DNA of 64,000 bases from Mesodorylaimus sp. YZB2_4 (GCA_030248295.1 JASANH010001069.1:1-64000), one strand, 5' to 3'. Shown: positions 34,543 through 47,262, numbered from the stretch's first letter. A program made the numbers and translations. Notes: a model not told the origin generated them from the letters alone.

Positions 34543-37500
34543 ATGGCGTGGCTATCCCTTATTTATGCTTTCTTCTGTATCGCTATTTTTACAGCCCTGA
34601 ATATTGATCTCTTTTTTCCTCTTTTCAACCAGCAACCAAACTCCGAAATTCAAATACCACAAATCAAAAATGAAAGTAAGTTTTTTTTATTAGCAGACAT
34701 TTTTATAGGATGCTATATTTATTTCCAGCAATATCGAGACGTCGCACGAAATTCGATTTTGTGTCATATTTTCATCAAGTTGTGGCCGAAAGTGAGGCAA
34801 TCGACTCATTAAAAAAATCTAAAACTTTTGACAAGGCAAAAGCAATTTTCAGCAAATATTTCTGGCCCGTGGTCTCTCCGGCATAGTAAATTCGCTGTTT
34901 ACGCAACTAAAGGTCGTCGAGCTAAAATGTTTGATCGATTCGTTATAATGGACAATGGAAAACCTGGACTCGATGCTGTTTGGGGAGTGGCGATACTTGA
35001 TGGCCATACATGCCGCGTAAGTAGTCCTGTGATTTTTCCTGTTTCCCATAATTTCAGAAACCAGTCTGCTCCCATAAGAAATATCAGTACAGTCATCCCC
35101 ATGATCGCAAGGAATGCTGTCAGCCTGTTAGTGTTTCCCCCAACGTTGAGACAGGTGTCAAAGTAAAGGCAGTGACCAAGGAAAAATGCAAAAATTGATG
35201 TCCGCATGAAGTTCTGGTCAAGGATGACCAGCCGAATTTGAACTTTTCGGATCAACTTATTGCATTGGTGGATCAGGTTGCAGTCCTTGGAGACTAAGTT
35301 CCGAGACCAGTCATTCTCCCTAGTCACTAGCTTCATTTTGACACTTGTCTCAGCGCTTGGAAAGACTTACAGTCTGGTAGCATTCCTTGTTAGGGTAGAG
35401 CTTCCTATTCAAAGAATAAGTTCCTGCGTTCCGCTAGGATGAGGATCTTATGATTTTTAGTATTTTTGCGACAAAGCGGAATGTTATTTGCTACCTATCA
35501 TCATTGAAACAATTATTCGCGAGAAGACCTCAAATCACGAGGTTATTGCTAAGGTACATAATTTTATTGATTCAGCATTTGAATGATCCGAATTTCCTAC
35601 ATTTTCAGACTATCCAGGAAGAGTTGATTAAGTTCGATATTCTAATAATGAAAAATATACCAGAACATAGTTTATGCGCAACGACGGCCACAATTGCAGT
35701 CTGTCACAGTGGAATTACGTACATTTTTCATCTCGGTGATAACCGCGCCTTGATATCGAGTGCCAAGGGAACCTTGGCAACTTTGGATCATACGTTTCAG
35801 CTGGTAAGTGTAACCCTCGTGCCTGCAAGGCCATGGCGAGTGATAGAGTAATCCATCTCCCCTGGCTGCGGCTTGATGTTTCAGCCGCAGGTTTGTCGCA
35901 AGGCTTGGGGCCATACAAATACGACGTGGTATGCAAATGCACTTTTTTAACTCCCCCCCCCCCCCCCGTAGTACAAAATCGTTTTTTCGTAGACCCCCCT
36001 CAAAACGGCCCAAAACTACGTCGTATACCCGGGTCGACCACACCGACTTTTTTGACCGTACCCGTACCTGAGGCCTGGTACGGCCGTACCGTACTAATAA
36101 AAAACCTCCATTTTGGCAGCCAAAAAAATTCGAAATTTTTTTTTTCAAAAGATTTTATACATATTTTTAATAAAGGCTTTGTAATTCTGGTGTGCATCTC
36201 AAAACTCGTCACGCCCAATATATTCATCTACTCCTTCGCTGTGAACAGTTTTGATCATCGTTCTTAATACAGTATTGTAACCAAGAACAGCGATGAAGTA
36301 TGGATAAGAGCCAAAAGTCCTCGACTTCAAAGCGGTCTCCACTCCTTCGATATCGCCGACTACCAGAAATCCTTTGACTTTACCATGCTGCTGTACCTAA
36401 AGGCTCAAAGATCCTTTCGGGGTCTTTGAATTCACGATCTACAACTCCAATGATACGAGACCGTGGTATATGTAAATCTGTGCAGGGACATCGCTTATAC
36501 TGTACTTAGATCCTGAATCCTCCCCTTTCGATGTCTTGCTCAAAGATGCCGACAAAATTTTTAAATTAAGATGTATGAGAGAACATTTCAGAAAACATCT
36601 GTTTAAATTTGATTAACATTGGGTTCCCTAGCCAGCGCTTCGAAAAATTGAAGGCAAGGAATTTAATCTTTCATGTAGGAAACCATAGCATGGCAGGCGC
36701 CTTGAATGCAGCAACAGCGACTCCACGAATGACCACATTTCAGTTTAAGAAAGCAGCATTTTTAGCAGCACTTGGTAAAAGTCAAAAGGATCAGAGCCCC
36801 AAAGTCAGGTACTAGCATCAGGATTAAAAGATAAGATGCTCTGCGAGTAAACACTTGAAATTTTGGTCACTATTTTAGATTGCTTATCTAACAATAATTT
36901 GGGATTATAAACAAACAGCTGCTAGATTAATTTTCTCTTCATAAAAATTGGCCGCTTTGAAGCGACTGGTATGCGAGCCTTAAATTACACACAAAATATT
37001 ATAAAACTCGGTACGGCCGTACCAGCCTATTTTCAGCGCCGTACCCGTACCTTCCCGTACCCCCCCCCCCCCCACGGTACGGTACGATCGACCCTGGGTC
37101 GTATGGGCAGCATCCCCCGTCCAGCAGATTTTTGATAAAACAATTCCAACATCACCCTAAGCTTCTAATGTTAACTTTTGTGGACTTTTAAACTGCTCAA
37201 ACTGATTAACTAACAAGGGAACATCGCCAACCGTCAAGTCGAACTTCAACCAAAAATTGCAATTTGTTCCGAGGTGTAAAAGAAAGCTTAGTGGGAAATA
37301 TTAGGCGTCTGGTTGACTGGTCAGCGCCTACAGTCCCGCGAAATTATTTTATTTCTCTTTCTTAGGTTTTTTTAGGAAAAAAACGACCAGTCCGGGTGTT
37401 GGAAGCTAAAAAACTCGAAGCCTCAAACCCAAAAATCCAGTTTGGAAACAACCTTGCGTGTTTTTCTCAATTTTCGGGCTCCTCACCACTTTCAATAGTT

Positions 37501-38650
37501 TAAATAGCCGGCGGACTTCAGGCGCTGACCACTCCTGACCAATTGGCCGGACGCCTCTAATATTTTCTACAGAGCTTTATTTTGCACCAAGGAACAAACT
37601 ACGACTTTCGGTTTTGTAAAGTTCGACTTGACGGGCGATAATCCCGTATAAGTAGCAAGAGCGTATTTGAAATCATGGGATCTGAAATTTGACCCAACCA
37701 CACCCCCGCCGATCCAAGGCTTGACCCTCGAGGGCCACATCCACCTGAAACCCAGGCCCCCCGTAATTTTTAAGAATTGCATTCAAACCCAACCCAATTT
37801 GTTACCACATATCTTCAGTTTTAATATTTGAAAGCCAAATATAAAAAACCCGAACAAACAATTTGCATTCTTCTACCATCAGAATGAACCACTAAAACTA
37901 TTTTGTACAGTTTTAATTGTATCCGCGGGAGCCGCAATTTGCCTAGATCATAAAAAATGTGGGCTAATACAGCCTGCGAATTTACTATTCCACCCAATCC
38001 AAACACATCCCCATGGACATAGCACCCAACACAACCAAAAACCCACCGGGTCTGGGCGGGTTTGGGACCAATTGCAGAACCTGCTGACCGTTATTGGCGT
38101 CGTACAAGATCGTTTTTTAGGAGACCCCCCCTCCCCGCCCGGAGGCCCTGCTCCAGTTCAAGTTTTTGTCTCGCTGACTTTGGTCAGCCAGGCTCCGTCA
38201 TGCGCCTGTTAGGCCTTGGTTACATGCAGCAAGTATTCCTAATCAGATTAACTGCGATAATGATCATGTTCTTTTCAGGATTCGCCATTGCTCCATATTG
38301 CTGATTTGCCGTTACGCGTCCTCGAAGAAGCTCGTATGCTTCATTTCAATCGAGCTCTTGGTGCCCGTGCCCTGAAGGAAATGGGTGTTGTATCTAATAT
38401 TGCTGCAATATCGGCCGTTTCTTTGACAAGTCAGGATGGGTATGGTCATTTGCTCTTAGCATCGAACGGATTATGGAAGGCGATCAGCAATGACGAAGCC
38501 ATCGATACGTTCTTGCAGTATGAGAACGAAGAGCTGTTTGGTGCAAAGCAACTTGTCGAAAAAGCTTTGAAGAAGGGTGCGAGAGATAATATCTCGGTCG
38601 TAATTGTCAAATTTAGGCCACCAAAAAAGGTCATGGAAGGTCTGGAGTGA
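34543..38650 (+). CDS. Gene D: shorter membrane-anchored PP2C-like protein
   Basis: Exons 34543-34675, 34729-34791, 34853-35016, 35461-35553, 35609-35803 and 38279-38650, total 339 codons. Residues 1-25 are a hydrophobic signal anchor (LIYAFFCIAIFTALNI). The linker is short and lacks the Glu/Lys expansion of A-C. Exon 2 (FDFVSYFHQVVAE) matches the 42-nt exon of A-C. The PP2C-like part keeps ILDGHT (Asp115) and LGDNRAL, as well as the TLDH Asp that A-C have lost. It reads ASNGLWK (Asn279), so both Asp residues of DGxWD are gone, and ends ARDNISVVIV (Asp319) plus a Pro/Lys tail. The fifth intron (35804-38278) is 2.5 kb and filled with repeats. All splice sites are GT-AG. It is older than A-C by divergence. 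Confidence 0.82.
36025..37113. mobile_element. Element with gtacggccgtacc-rich inverted ends, in gene D intron 5
   Basis: The left end (about 36025-36100) has tacccgggtcgacc, then gtacccgtacctg and ggtacggccgtaccgtac. The right end (37015-37113) has the same words inverted: ggtacggccgtacc, cgtacccgtacc, a C run, cggtacggtacgatcgaccc and tgggtcgta. The shared trcgta word at both outer edges may be part of the target duplication, but it could not be fixed. No transposase frame is visible. Confidence 0.55.
37223..37645. mobile_element. Foldback element, about 420 bp, in gene D intron 5
   Basis: The outer words ccgtcaagtcgaactt (from 37231) and aagttcgacttgacgg (to 37634) are inverse to each other, with atcgcc/ggcgat just outside. 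The interior matches 23258-23640 (gtgtaa.agaaagct near the left, gctgaccactsctgacca near the right) and in part 31960-32035. Non-coding, so probably a MITE. Confidence 0.6.
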
Positions 38651-38894
38651 ATTTTTGAGGCGGTTTCTTGAAAACTTTTGACAGTTGGCTTATTGGTGAT
38701 AAAGTTGATTGGTGTGGTGAATGTGATTTTATCGGGTCGTTGAGCTCCTACCAATGACACTTGTGCTGACTGCATGAAGGTATTGTAGCACCTATGCCTC
38801 TTGCTAAAAATGGTAGAAGCCCCCTCTCGGTCGGTGACACATGTTATGAATGAGATCATAACGATTCGAATGCTTCAAAGACGTTTGTCTGAAA

Positions 38895-40322
38895 TAACGT
38901 ATTTATCGTTACAGAAAAACGATATCGTTATCGTTCGTGAACGATATCCCAAAAATATTGTTATCGTTAATCGTTAACGGGTTCTCAAAAGATATCGTTA
39001 ACGCGTCAAATATCGTTATTTTTTTCGCGGAAAAGACGCATTGTTGCCGCCTAGTGAGCTGGGAGTCTGGCGAGAGTACTGTCGAACTCCTCCGGACTCT
39101 GAGCATGGAGAGAAACAGTGGAGAAGGAGCCGATGAACAGAGGATTGGCCGCCTCCAAATAGGTCTGCCAGACAACTTTATCCATTTGGGAGGCCACCTC
39201 CGTTGGTGCCACTTGGTCAGCCGCCTCCTTGTCCAGATCCAGATGATAATGCCCTCTTCAGATTGTAGCCGCACAAACTTGGCCCTACTTCCTGGACTAA
39301 ATCGCGTCCACAATCCCCATTTATAGAATCTGGCTTGCTGGCTAATCTGCCATGATGGCCTATCACCTTGCATCATTATCTACCATTGCACCAGCAACAA
39401 CGCGGCCGTGGTGGTGTATACGGTTCGGCATTCGTCTCTCCGTATTGCTCGGAAGCTAGTGGCTGGGCTAGTCGCGTGTTCAATGCCCAGTGATGGAGAT
39501 CGGTTTATGAACCATTAACCCTCGCTGACCTTGCACGACAGGCCGTGGGTGACTCACCCGGTAACCCAGAGGTGCTGCGAGTGGAGAGACGGAAGCCAAA
39601 CGAGTAGGCAGTCTCAGCCGTCGAAATCCGAGTGGGTTCAAAGCCCGCCCTCCAATGTCCCAGGAAGTCGGTGTCCTGTCCAGGATGCCCTCGTGAGGAG
39701 GTGTTCCAAGTGGAGACATTCAGAGGGAACCTGCCGTGAGAGCTGGCCACCTCACGGCGTTGCGTAGAAGGTTTGACTGCTGGCCGACTTTAGGCAAAAA
39801 CAAACATTTGAAAAAAATTGCACTAGCAACAGCGACACCAAGGAGAATTACTACCAGATGCATGGTCGCTCTCAAGTTTCCTTTAAATTTTTTGCATTTG
39901 ATTGTCTTTTTTGTCTTTGATTGCCTTTAACTTTTTTGCTTTTCTGTTGGAGTACTATTTGATGACAATCTCATCAAAAAAGTCTTATCAAACTACCAGC
40001 AACACGCCGTTTTTTAAATTACCGTCAGTTTTTTTAACTTTCTTCATGCCAATTCTTCAATTGTGCTGGATATCTTCGATAACACTGTTGGCCTTACAGA
40101 CACTCCAGAAGTGCAGGTGCTTTTTGACGCTGCGTCTGGTACAGTTTTAATGTTGGGAAAAATGTGAGTGTTATAGGAGACTGATGCAGCGCTTTATTTA
40201 CCTGCAGTAATATCCAGTGATCATGGTCAATACCCTTGCAACTTTGCAACTAAGAACTAACGATATCATATCGTTTCTTTTGGACGAATATCGTTATCGT
40301 TTCGTTAACGCTATATACGCTA
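38895..40322. mobile_element. hAT-like element with CGTTATCGTT-rich ends, between genes D and E
   Basis: The left end (taacgtatttatcgttac) and the inverted right end (tagcgtatatagcgttaacg) are rich in cgatatcgttatcg. Flanking octamers gtctgaaa (38887-38894) and gtctgatg (40323-40330) match at six of eight positions, as expected for an old 8-bp target duplication. A minus-strand open stretch at about 39065-39260 encodes around 60 residues without a clear motif. The SINE-like repeat at 39480-39760 is nested inside. Confidence 0.55.
39480..39760 (+). repeat. SINE-like repeat, copy 1
   Basis: Shares, in order with 49200-49620, a ccctcgctgacc start, a gtggstgactcac block, a ggtgttccaagtggagac block versus gctcctactgaagtggagacgcc, and cagaggaa. 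A gtgggttcaaagccc word resembles a pol III B box. Confidence 0.45.
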
Positions 40323-40655
40323 GTCTGATGAATGGTGCATTCCAGGGGGCCGCAAAGTTTATATATGAAATGCTTTAAGTTAGGACTCTACTGAAAGATC
40401 TCATCTCAGTCTAAAATTGGACAGAAACACTTAAAGTTGAGGGTAACCTTTTTTGCTAGATTTGGTGATGTGGTACAACATGAACATGCACTCGAAACAC
40501 CCGATGGCGAAGTGGTTTCTAGCAATGTAAAGTCGTCGAAGAGAGTATCACGAGACTTGCGAGCCACTAGGGATTGGTCCAGTCGTGCATGTCAGTCGTT
40601 GTCATAGCAGAGGAAACCTGCATGGTATTTTGTCGAACATCGAAAATCTTTAATT

Positions 40656-43600
40656 ATGAGTACTCTTGGACAGCGATACCGACTTGTTGGCATTCTTGTC
40701 TGCGGAATAGGAATCTATTTAACATCGCCACCCATTCTGGGAGAGTGGATGCGCCAACATATTAGAGATCTATTCGCACCTTCTGACGATTTCTACTTTG
40801 TGGACACTTTTCGAAATCTAATGATTGAAAGTATGGCGTTTTACAAATAATTTAAAAAATCCTAATTTAAATTTTATTGTTGCGGCTTTCAGCAAATTAC
40901 AGTGGACCATGGGCCAAAGAGTACGGAAAATTTGCCGTTTATGCAACGACAGGTCAACGATCGCAAATGTTCGATCGTTTTGCCATCATGAGTAATGAAG
41001 AACGTGGAGCAAACGCTATTTGGGGCGTAGCGATGTTTGATGGACACGATTGTTTCGTAAGTCGTCAAGGGTTTTTGAGTGTGACCTGATCGAAAAGCGA
41101 TGAATAGGGACGCAAAGGTGTCTGACAAAGCGACTCAGGCGATGTCATCAGGATTTTTTGCTGAGTCGTCAAACAATAAGAGGGTAGATACTGAAAAAAT
41201 TGGCAACTTCCGATCCATTTGTTTTTGACGTGGATGGTCTCATTTAAAAACCACAAGTCTTTATCCGCATTTCCGAAGGAAATAAAGTGCTTCTATGCAC
41301 AAACGCGTGAGTGAGAGGAATTTTAGCAGAAAACTTTGCATGAACTTCAATCGAATTTTGTTAATTATAGATAGTGCCTGTTCTGGACAAAACAATAAGG
41401 GTTTGTATGTAGAGAAAAAGATGCCCTTTTGAATGAGATCCGTTCGAACTTTTCAGTGAAGATACAGTCCAAATGGGTGTTGGAAGCGATAAAAACAATT
41501 TTGAGTTGATACTTGCATTTATTTCTTGAAAAACCTAGCTGCTGGGTGTTCCTATTTCATGGAAGCCTTTTGTGAATTATCAAGGTGGTCTCCCAAAATA
41601 TTGATTACTAATCGAAATATCGATCGAATTTCAAAAAGGTGTTTTTCATCGCGATCGCCATTAAAGTCTGCGTCTAACGCTATTTTCATTTTTTATCTAG
41701 GATGGTTAGTTGAGGAGTTTGGAAGGCAGACTCTAGAAATTAGCCCAATGCGCACAGCTGCTAGCTTAATTTTGGAACGTAGTATATATATCAGCTAAGA
41801 ATCGTATATCAGTAAAGGTATGAAGGGTTTTTCAAAATCCATCCACGCTTCTTGGGCAACAAAAAGTTTTGAGTCCATGAAGCTGACCATGAAATAAAAC
41901 GTTTCCGGGCTCCTCATGGCACCTACCTTCGAGATATACTGTATTATAATACATTGGGGGTTATTTCGAAGGTTGGCCATTTTGGCGTCGATTTTCTCAG
42001 ACAGCGCCTCTTTTAAAAGCAACGCTACTTAAAATACGAGCAGCACATTTTTGCCTTCTTAACGAACGTTACAATTTTGAGATAGGTCAAATCTGCAGAT
42101 CTACTGTTTACATATATCAAACTGACCTCTGACAAAATGATGCAACATGAAGGTTCATTTCCTCCCACACCCGAGGCACATGCCTGCTAAGACCAGCCAA
42201 CCAGACGCCTAATGCTAAAGGACGATTTTCGCCAGCTTATAACTCCAGAACGGTTGGACGAATCGGCCGAGTTTACTATCGTGCCAATTTTTATCAGAAT
42301 CTATCCAGCCGTCGTTTGTTTCCAGAATACGCAATTTCTTGTTCAGGGGGAGAAGGCCAGGAGGGGGAGGAGGAGGAGGGGGAGGGGATAAAGATCAACC
42401 AAGAGCAACAACTGTACGTCGTACAGCAGTGCAAGTTAGTTTTTCTGAAAGCTTAAACTTTTAATCTGCCTTCTCACAAAGATTTTTCAAAAGCATTCAT
42501 TTCTAAAAAGTTACAGTATTCCTAAAACTAATCACTTTTTTGGCTGTTTTAATCCGTCGGGTACGAGACGAATTTCGATAAAAATTGACACGGCTGCAGA
42601 TCTGACCTATCTTGCAAAGCTTGCGAAAAATCAACTGTTTTCAAGTCACCCTACTCTTTCAGTCTCTCAGTCTCAGTATGTATGTAACGTTATGTACTGT
42701 AGGGACATGCGGTTTTTTGGGCCAAACTAGCTTGTAGCAAAAAACAGAATCGTTTTATTATTTCCGAAAAAGTCTGTTATGACAGACTCAAAACTTTTAG
42801 ACCAGCCAATGCACACAATGAAACCAGGGCTTAAGATGGCTGGTCTACTCGGTCACTGCTAAGCGCAACCACAGTTTAGGAAAAATGTCTCAGCAGAAGC
42901 TGCTTTTTCTGCATGAATATCTACGACGACTAATCCTGGCAACGACCAGAGGACCTTGCAATCCTCGTGGTCCATATAGCGTCCACATATTGGCTTGCAT
43001 TGTCTAACTCTCGGGCTATGCGTAGTAGCGCTTGCTCTACTATTGTTAGAATTGAGTGTTCGACTCGCGGCAAAAGTAAATTATTTTGTGTCATGTGTCC
43101 TTTCATCCTCGAGCGGCTCACTACAGATATGATAAACCATGAGCATGAACAAAAAGTTGGAAGAAGAGGGGAGAGATTTTCAGTGTCCCTTGAGGCTTAG
43201 GCATCTAACGATAATTAGCGATATCACTTCACTCGCATCACAGCGCTAGGGTGCTCTGTGAAACAGCACAGCTGGTATCCTATAGGGAAACAGTCCCAAC
43301 AGCAGCAGTGCGCAGAACAAAAGCTTTGTGACTCTGATATTGACATCTCACTGCATACATACTGCACAGGATGTGTGTGCGAGCGATTACACATTACAGT
43401 ATGTGCAGTGCCCACCATGCTGGGCCACCTCTCCTTTTTCTTGTGGCCGAGTAGACCAGCCATCCTAAGCCCTAGTTCCACTTTGTGCATTGGCTGGTCT
43501 AAAAGTTTCGAGTCCGTCATAACAGACTTTTTAGAAATAATACTCTCTTACTCACAGCTAATGTTTTCAGAATTTCTGCAACGCAGCTGAACGAGAGCTT

Positions 43601-44357
43601 TTAAAACGTGTTTTATTGAACGTCTTGCATCGAAACTTCGACGACACGCGATATATTTTAGGAGTAAGACATGAAGCGGTCTTCTGCGTTTATCCCTTAC
43701 TTTGCCCTTTTTGCTTCCAGCTAACCGAAAGCGTAATATATATGTTCGATCAATACATAATGGCGGCGCATCCTGATCAATATATGTGCGCTTCGACCGC
43801 CTTAATTGCTTTCTTCTACAAAAATAAAATATATGTGGTCAATCTTGGTGATGGCCAAGCCATTTTTATTGACCAAAAAAACAATTTTTTAAGTGAGCGA
43901 CACACTGTTGCAGAGGTGAGTTTGAAATTTTGCATTCATGTTGAGAAAGACATATATCAGAAAATATTTATAGGATCGAAAGTTCGTCGAGGATGGAAAC
44001 GTTTCAGTCAGCTTGGTGCACGGCGTTCCACACGTTGCTGGAAGGTTTCCATTTACTCGCGCGTTGGGGGCGAGAGGTCTGAAAAGGTCTGGTTGGATTA
44101 TTCATCTCGCCCACTCTAGGGTTTTTTACCTGCCGAGGGGTGGCAATGATCAATACTTGCTACTTGCTACGAATGGCTTGTGGGAAGCCTTAAGTCCACA
44201 AGAAGCTGTCGACATTTTTCAAAAACACAAAAATGACACATTGTTTGGTGCTAAGCATTTGGCCGACAAAGCATTGGCGAAGGGCGCTAGGGATAATATA
44301 TCAGTGATGATAGTGAAGTTGGGAAATAAGAAAAAGGGCAAGAAAACGAAGAAATAG
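40656..44357 (+). CDS. Gene E: shorter membrane-anchored PP2C-like protein
   Basis: Five exons: 40656-40830, 40893-41056, 43571-43663, 43721-43915 and 43974-44357, total 336 codons. The short exon that is separate in A-D is fused to exon 1 here. The anchor is residues 8-25 (RLVGILVCGIGIYLTS), sharing the GIGIYLT word with A-C. The linker is short and not charged. The PP2C-like part has MFDGHD (Asp108), NLGDGQAI (the Ser-Arg of GDSRA is Gly-Gln), LLATNGLWE (Asn276) and ARDNISVMIV (Asp316), then a Lys-rich tail (GNKKKGKKTKK). The second intron (41057-43570) is 2.5 kb and carries a foldback element. AATAAA follows at about 44485. Intact by reading frame; catalytic activity is doubtful. Confidence 0.84.
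41057..42755. other. Gene E intron 2, left part
   Basis: No gene inside. A purine-rich gggaggaggaggaggaggg run lies near 42360-42385. The open frame at 41526-41798 has no motif. Confidence 0.5.
42756..43542. mobile_element. Foldback/MITE, about 790 bp with long inverted repeats, in gene E intron 2
   Basis: About 90 bp at 42756-42850 (tattatttccgaaaaagtct, then cttttagaccagccaatgca and gatggctggtctactcgg) is repeated inverted at 43440-43542. The interior has no transposase frame. The strong match of the arms suggests a young insertion or an active family. The target duplication was not resolved; the outermost bases are TA-rich. Confidence 0.75.
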
Positions 44358-44608
44358 GGTTCTCTTGTGCGCACAGCTTTAGTTTGATGTGTTTCATTGC
44401 ATTGGCCATAAAATTTGGTCTGTAGACATTCCATCATCTCGTCAAATGTTGTTTTAAAAATCAGTTTCCGTGGCAACTTTCTGGAATAAAATTTTTGCGC
44501 ATAGCCATACTTTACTGTGAAAATCGTTCGCAGTATCAGAAAGAGAGCAACAGAAAACGCATACAGATTTCCACATGCTGCGGGACTGCTTTCGATCGGT
44601 CTGCTCAC

Positions 44609-45880
44609 ACAGTCCTGTGACGATTCCCCCACTTGGTCGATTTCCCCATTGAGACGACTCCCTTATCGTGCCTGGTGGGGGGGGGGGGATCGACTCACTG
44701 AGACATTCGACGTTTTTCCCCGCTGTGACGGTTCCCCAACCATAACTTTTCCCCTAATGCGAATGTTGGACTTGGGTTGCAAAAAGCAGGCACGCAAACA
44801 CGCCTATTCTGCAGGCACGACATGTTTGCAGGATGTGTGGCAGTGTAAAAAACAAGTTTGCTGCTGCAGCTCATATGCATTGTGTTTTGGCTATGAACTT
44901 TTCGAAATCGCTTTCTATCAGAAGGAATATTTAACACGCTGACAATACGAGTGCATGTGTAATAGGCGTGGATACACTTATCTGCACCTATCAGTGCACT
45001 GGTTCAAGGAACTGGTCTGCCTCTACTAGGTCAGGGCCACGCACGAGGCCACGAGTGATATCGAGGCCGAGTGACTGGTTTGGTTTGCAGGAACTGGGCG
45101 GCGACCAGTATTGAGTTCCTGGTCTGAATTGCACTCTGGGCAATTCGGGCTGAGGACCATCAGAACCTCCGTCAGGATCGACACGTGCGGCCGCCCTTCG
45201 AGTTGTGAGCCTTAACGGCCCTTGTGTGTGGTTGACGAATAAACAATACACGAGGTGTCGTGGGCTACGTAGGTTCGTTCCTGTGGCTAAGACCGTCCCC
45301 TGGCTTGTCCTAGTTCGTCCTGGGATAGGCCAAGGATTTCACATGTAGTGCACCAGCAGACCAGCTTTCTCCACCAAAAAGGCATGGTTCAAGTCTCAAA
45401 TACAGAACTACCTTGCATTGGAACTCAATAAACAGAGAAGATATACATTCAGGCAATGGAGCCTCAGTGAATTCAATGGCATGGCAGTTTAAAATTTTGG
45501 CAAACCAGTTTTCTTCCTTACGAAACATTGAAGGCTCGACTTTTCTGAGTACTTGGACCAGGCGAGAGTGTCCAAGGAGCAAACGTTTTAGGTCGCTAGT
45601 ACGACATGGCATCGGAACATGGCACTCAAATGATGATTCACCAAGATGCGGGAGTCTTCTGGGATAAGTGATGACGATTTGGGCGCGTACATTGCTCCTA
45701 CACGAAGGCTCAACGCTTGATTAGCCGCAGCTTCTCAACACTGGTGGTGGGGAAACCGACACACTGAAGAAACGGTCACATGGGAAACCTCGCATGTCTG
45801 AGTAAGTCGATTCCCCCCACCAGGCACAGGGGGGGGAATCGCGTAAGTGAGAGAAACGTCTCACAATCATCAGCGACAAT
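44609..45880. repeat. Inverted repeats enclosing a solo LTR
   Basis: The stretch gtgcctggtggggggg followed by gatcgactcactgag (44670-44702) recurs inverted at about 45800-45832 (tgagtaagtcgattcccccc, then accaggcac). Both arms are surrounded by further gattccccc/ccccgctgtgacgg words. The arms may be the ends of a DNA element of about 1.2 kb into which the LTR at 44958 inserted. Confidence 0.5.
44958..45341 (+). mobile_element. Solo LTR, related gypsy subfamily
   Basis: 384 bp, starting TGTAATAGG and ending GGATTTCA, with the 4-bp target duplication CATG on both sides (44954-44957 and 45342-45345). It shares with the LTRs at 57061 and 23962 the TGTAATAG start, a gaggccgag..tgactgg block, an aataaac word near the end and the TTTCA terminus, but the rest is diverged. 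No internal region remains, as after recombination between LTRs. Confidence 0.75.
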
Positions 45881-47262
45881 ATCGGGTGATACAACTAGTC
45901 TTTAGACATAATTATGTATGTGGTCCGTTAAGAATAGTCTGACTCCCACGTCGCAGATCTGCGAACACGCTACTCCCAGTCGGTTCCTCATGCCCGCGGT
46001 TAGCTAAAGTTTGTAAGTTCCACGGAGGAGGATTTTACACAGAATGAGCATCGCCGTGCAGTGCCTGCATACGCAGCTTTATTAGCATGCATGGCAATCT
46101 TAAGTGAGAAGTCGTTTTTTGCATGCCTGGATCGACAGCAAGAAGAAAATCTGAGGCGGGATATTTCATGGTAGCCTCACCCCCAGCACCCCCCCCCCCT
46201 CACCCCCTGGTACTTGGCATACGAGCACTGCCTCACCTCACAGGCTCAGCAGAGAGAGAGAGGCTCTCAGGCTAGTGCAAAGGGAAGCGAACTTTTTGCT
46301 CTGCGCTGCTCCAGGTAAACAGTCGCACAAACGCGCCAGGCGTTATTTCCCTGGAAGAATGATTCTGTGAATTTTCCATCCTTTTAGGTCACAGGTCATA
46401 CAGCCTTCCTGGCCATTCTGCGTGGTATGAGATACTGACGCGTCAAAACTTCGAACCGTTTTTTAATAAATTTAAGACCTTTCTTTTGTCCCATTTGTGG
46501 TGGCCAAGAAAAAGAACAAGAATCGGAAACAGAATCCGAAATAAATAATAGACTAGTTCACTTTGGCCAGGTGCTATCATTTATAATTACGATTCAGAAT
46601 CAACCATCCAACCATTTTTTCACAGCTGTGGCAGAAATTTTGAAGCCGCATCAAGAGGCCTATATCGACACTGGGATATCTTGTAGCCGCACAACGGAAT
46701 TTTTGGAGGATTTTTAATTCGTGCATCCGATGACCAACACGCCGAGGCGATGCTTGAAAATGTGGCTGACAAGATTCGAAACAAAAATGTGTACCTGCGA
46801 ATTCGACCCACAGTCGCCAACACGTTCGGATGCGGCCAACTCGGTTCTATGCAAACTATTATGCGGAAGCCAGATGGTACTGGGATTGATTAGTCGCCTA
46901 CAAGTACCGTGTGGGCACTGATCACGAGATGAGTACTGATACCTTCAGCAGCAGATGTACATAGGTTCTAAACTGTTTATCGTTAGAGGCGTACTTCTTC
47001 TTGCGTGCCCTCCGGCCCAAACAATACTGCAGTCAGATTTTGTGCCTTCTTTCCATAATGTACTACTTTTAGTCTGGGAAAGCGTTTAGCCATGTTGAGA
47101 ATGCCAGCATAATCCCCAGGAGTTCAGAACACTATTTTAAGGCCGTTCCATAACATCCATCTCCCAGACTAGCAAGTCTTTGTTCTTTGCAGGGGCTGAG
47201 AAACACAAAGTCCCAACTCGCGAAAAATCACGCACCATCGTAAGCAAGCACTTTCCAAGCTA
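45881..47262. other. Intergenic sequence without a recognised gene
   Basis: Frames at 46620-46823 (-) and 46721-46921 (+) overlap and have no motif. A CCCC run and a cagagagagagag stretch occur near 46190-46260. No RNA gene was recognised. Confidence 0.4.
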
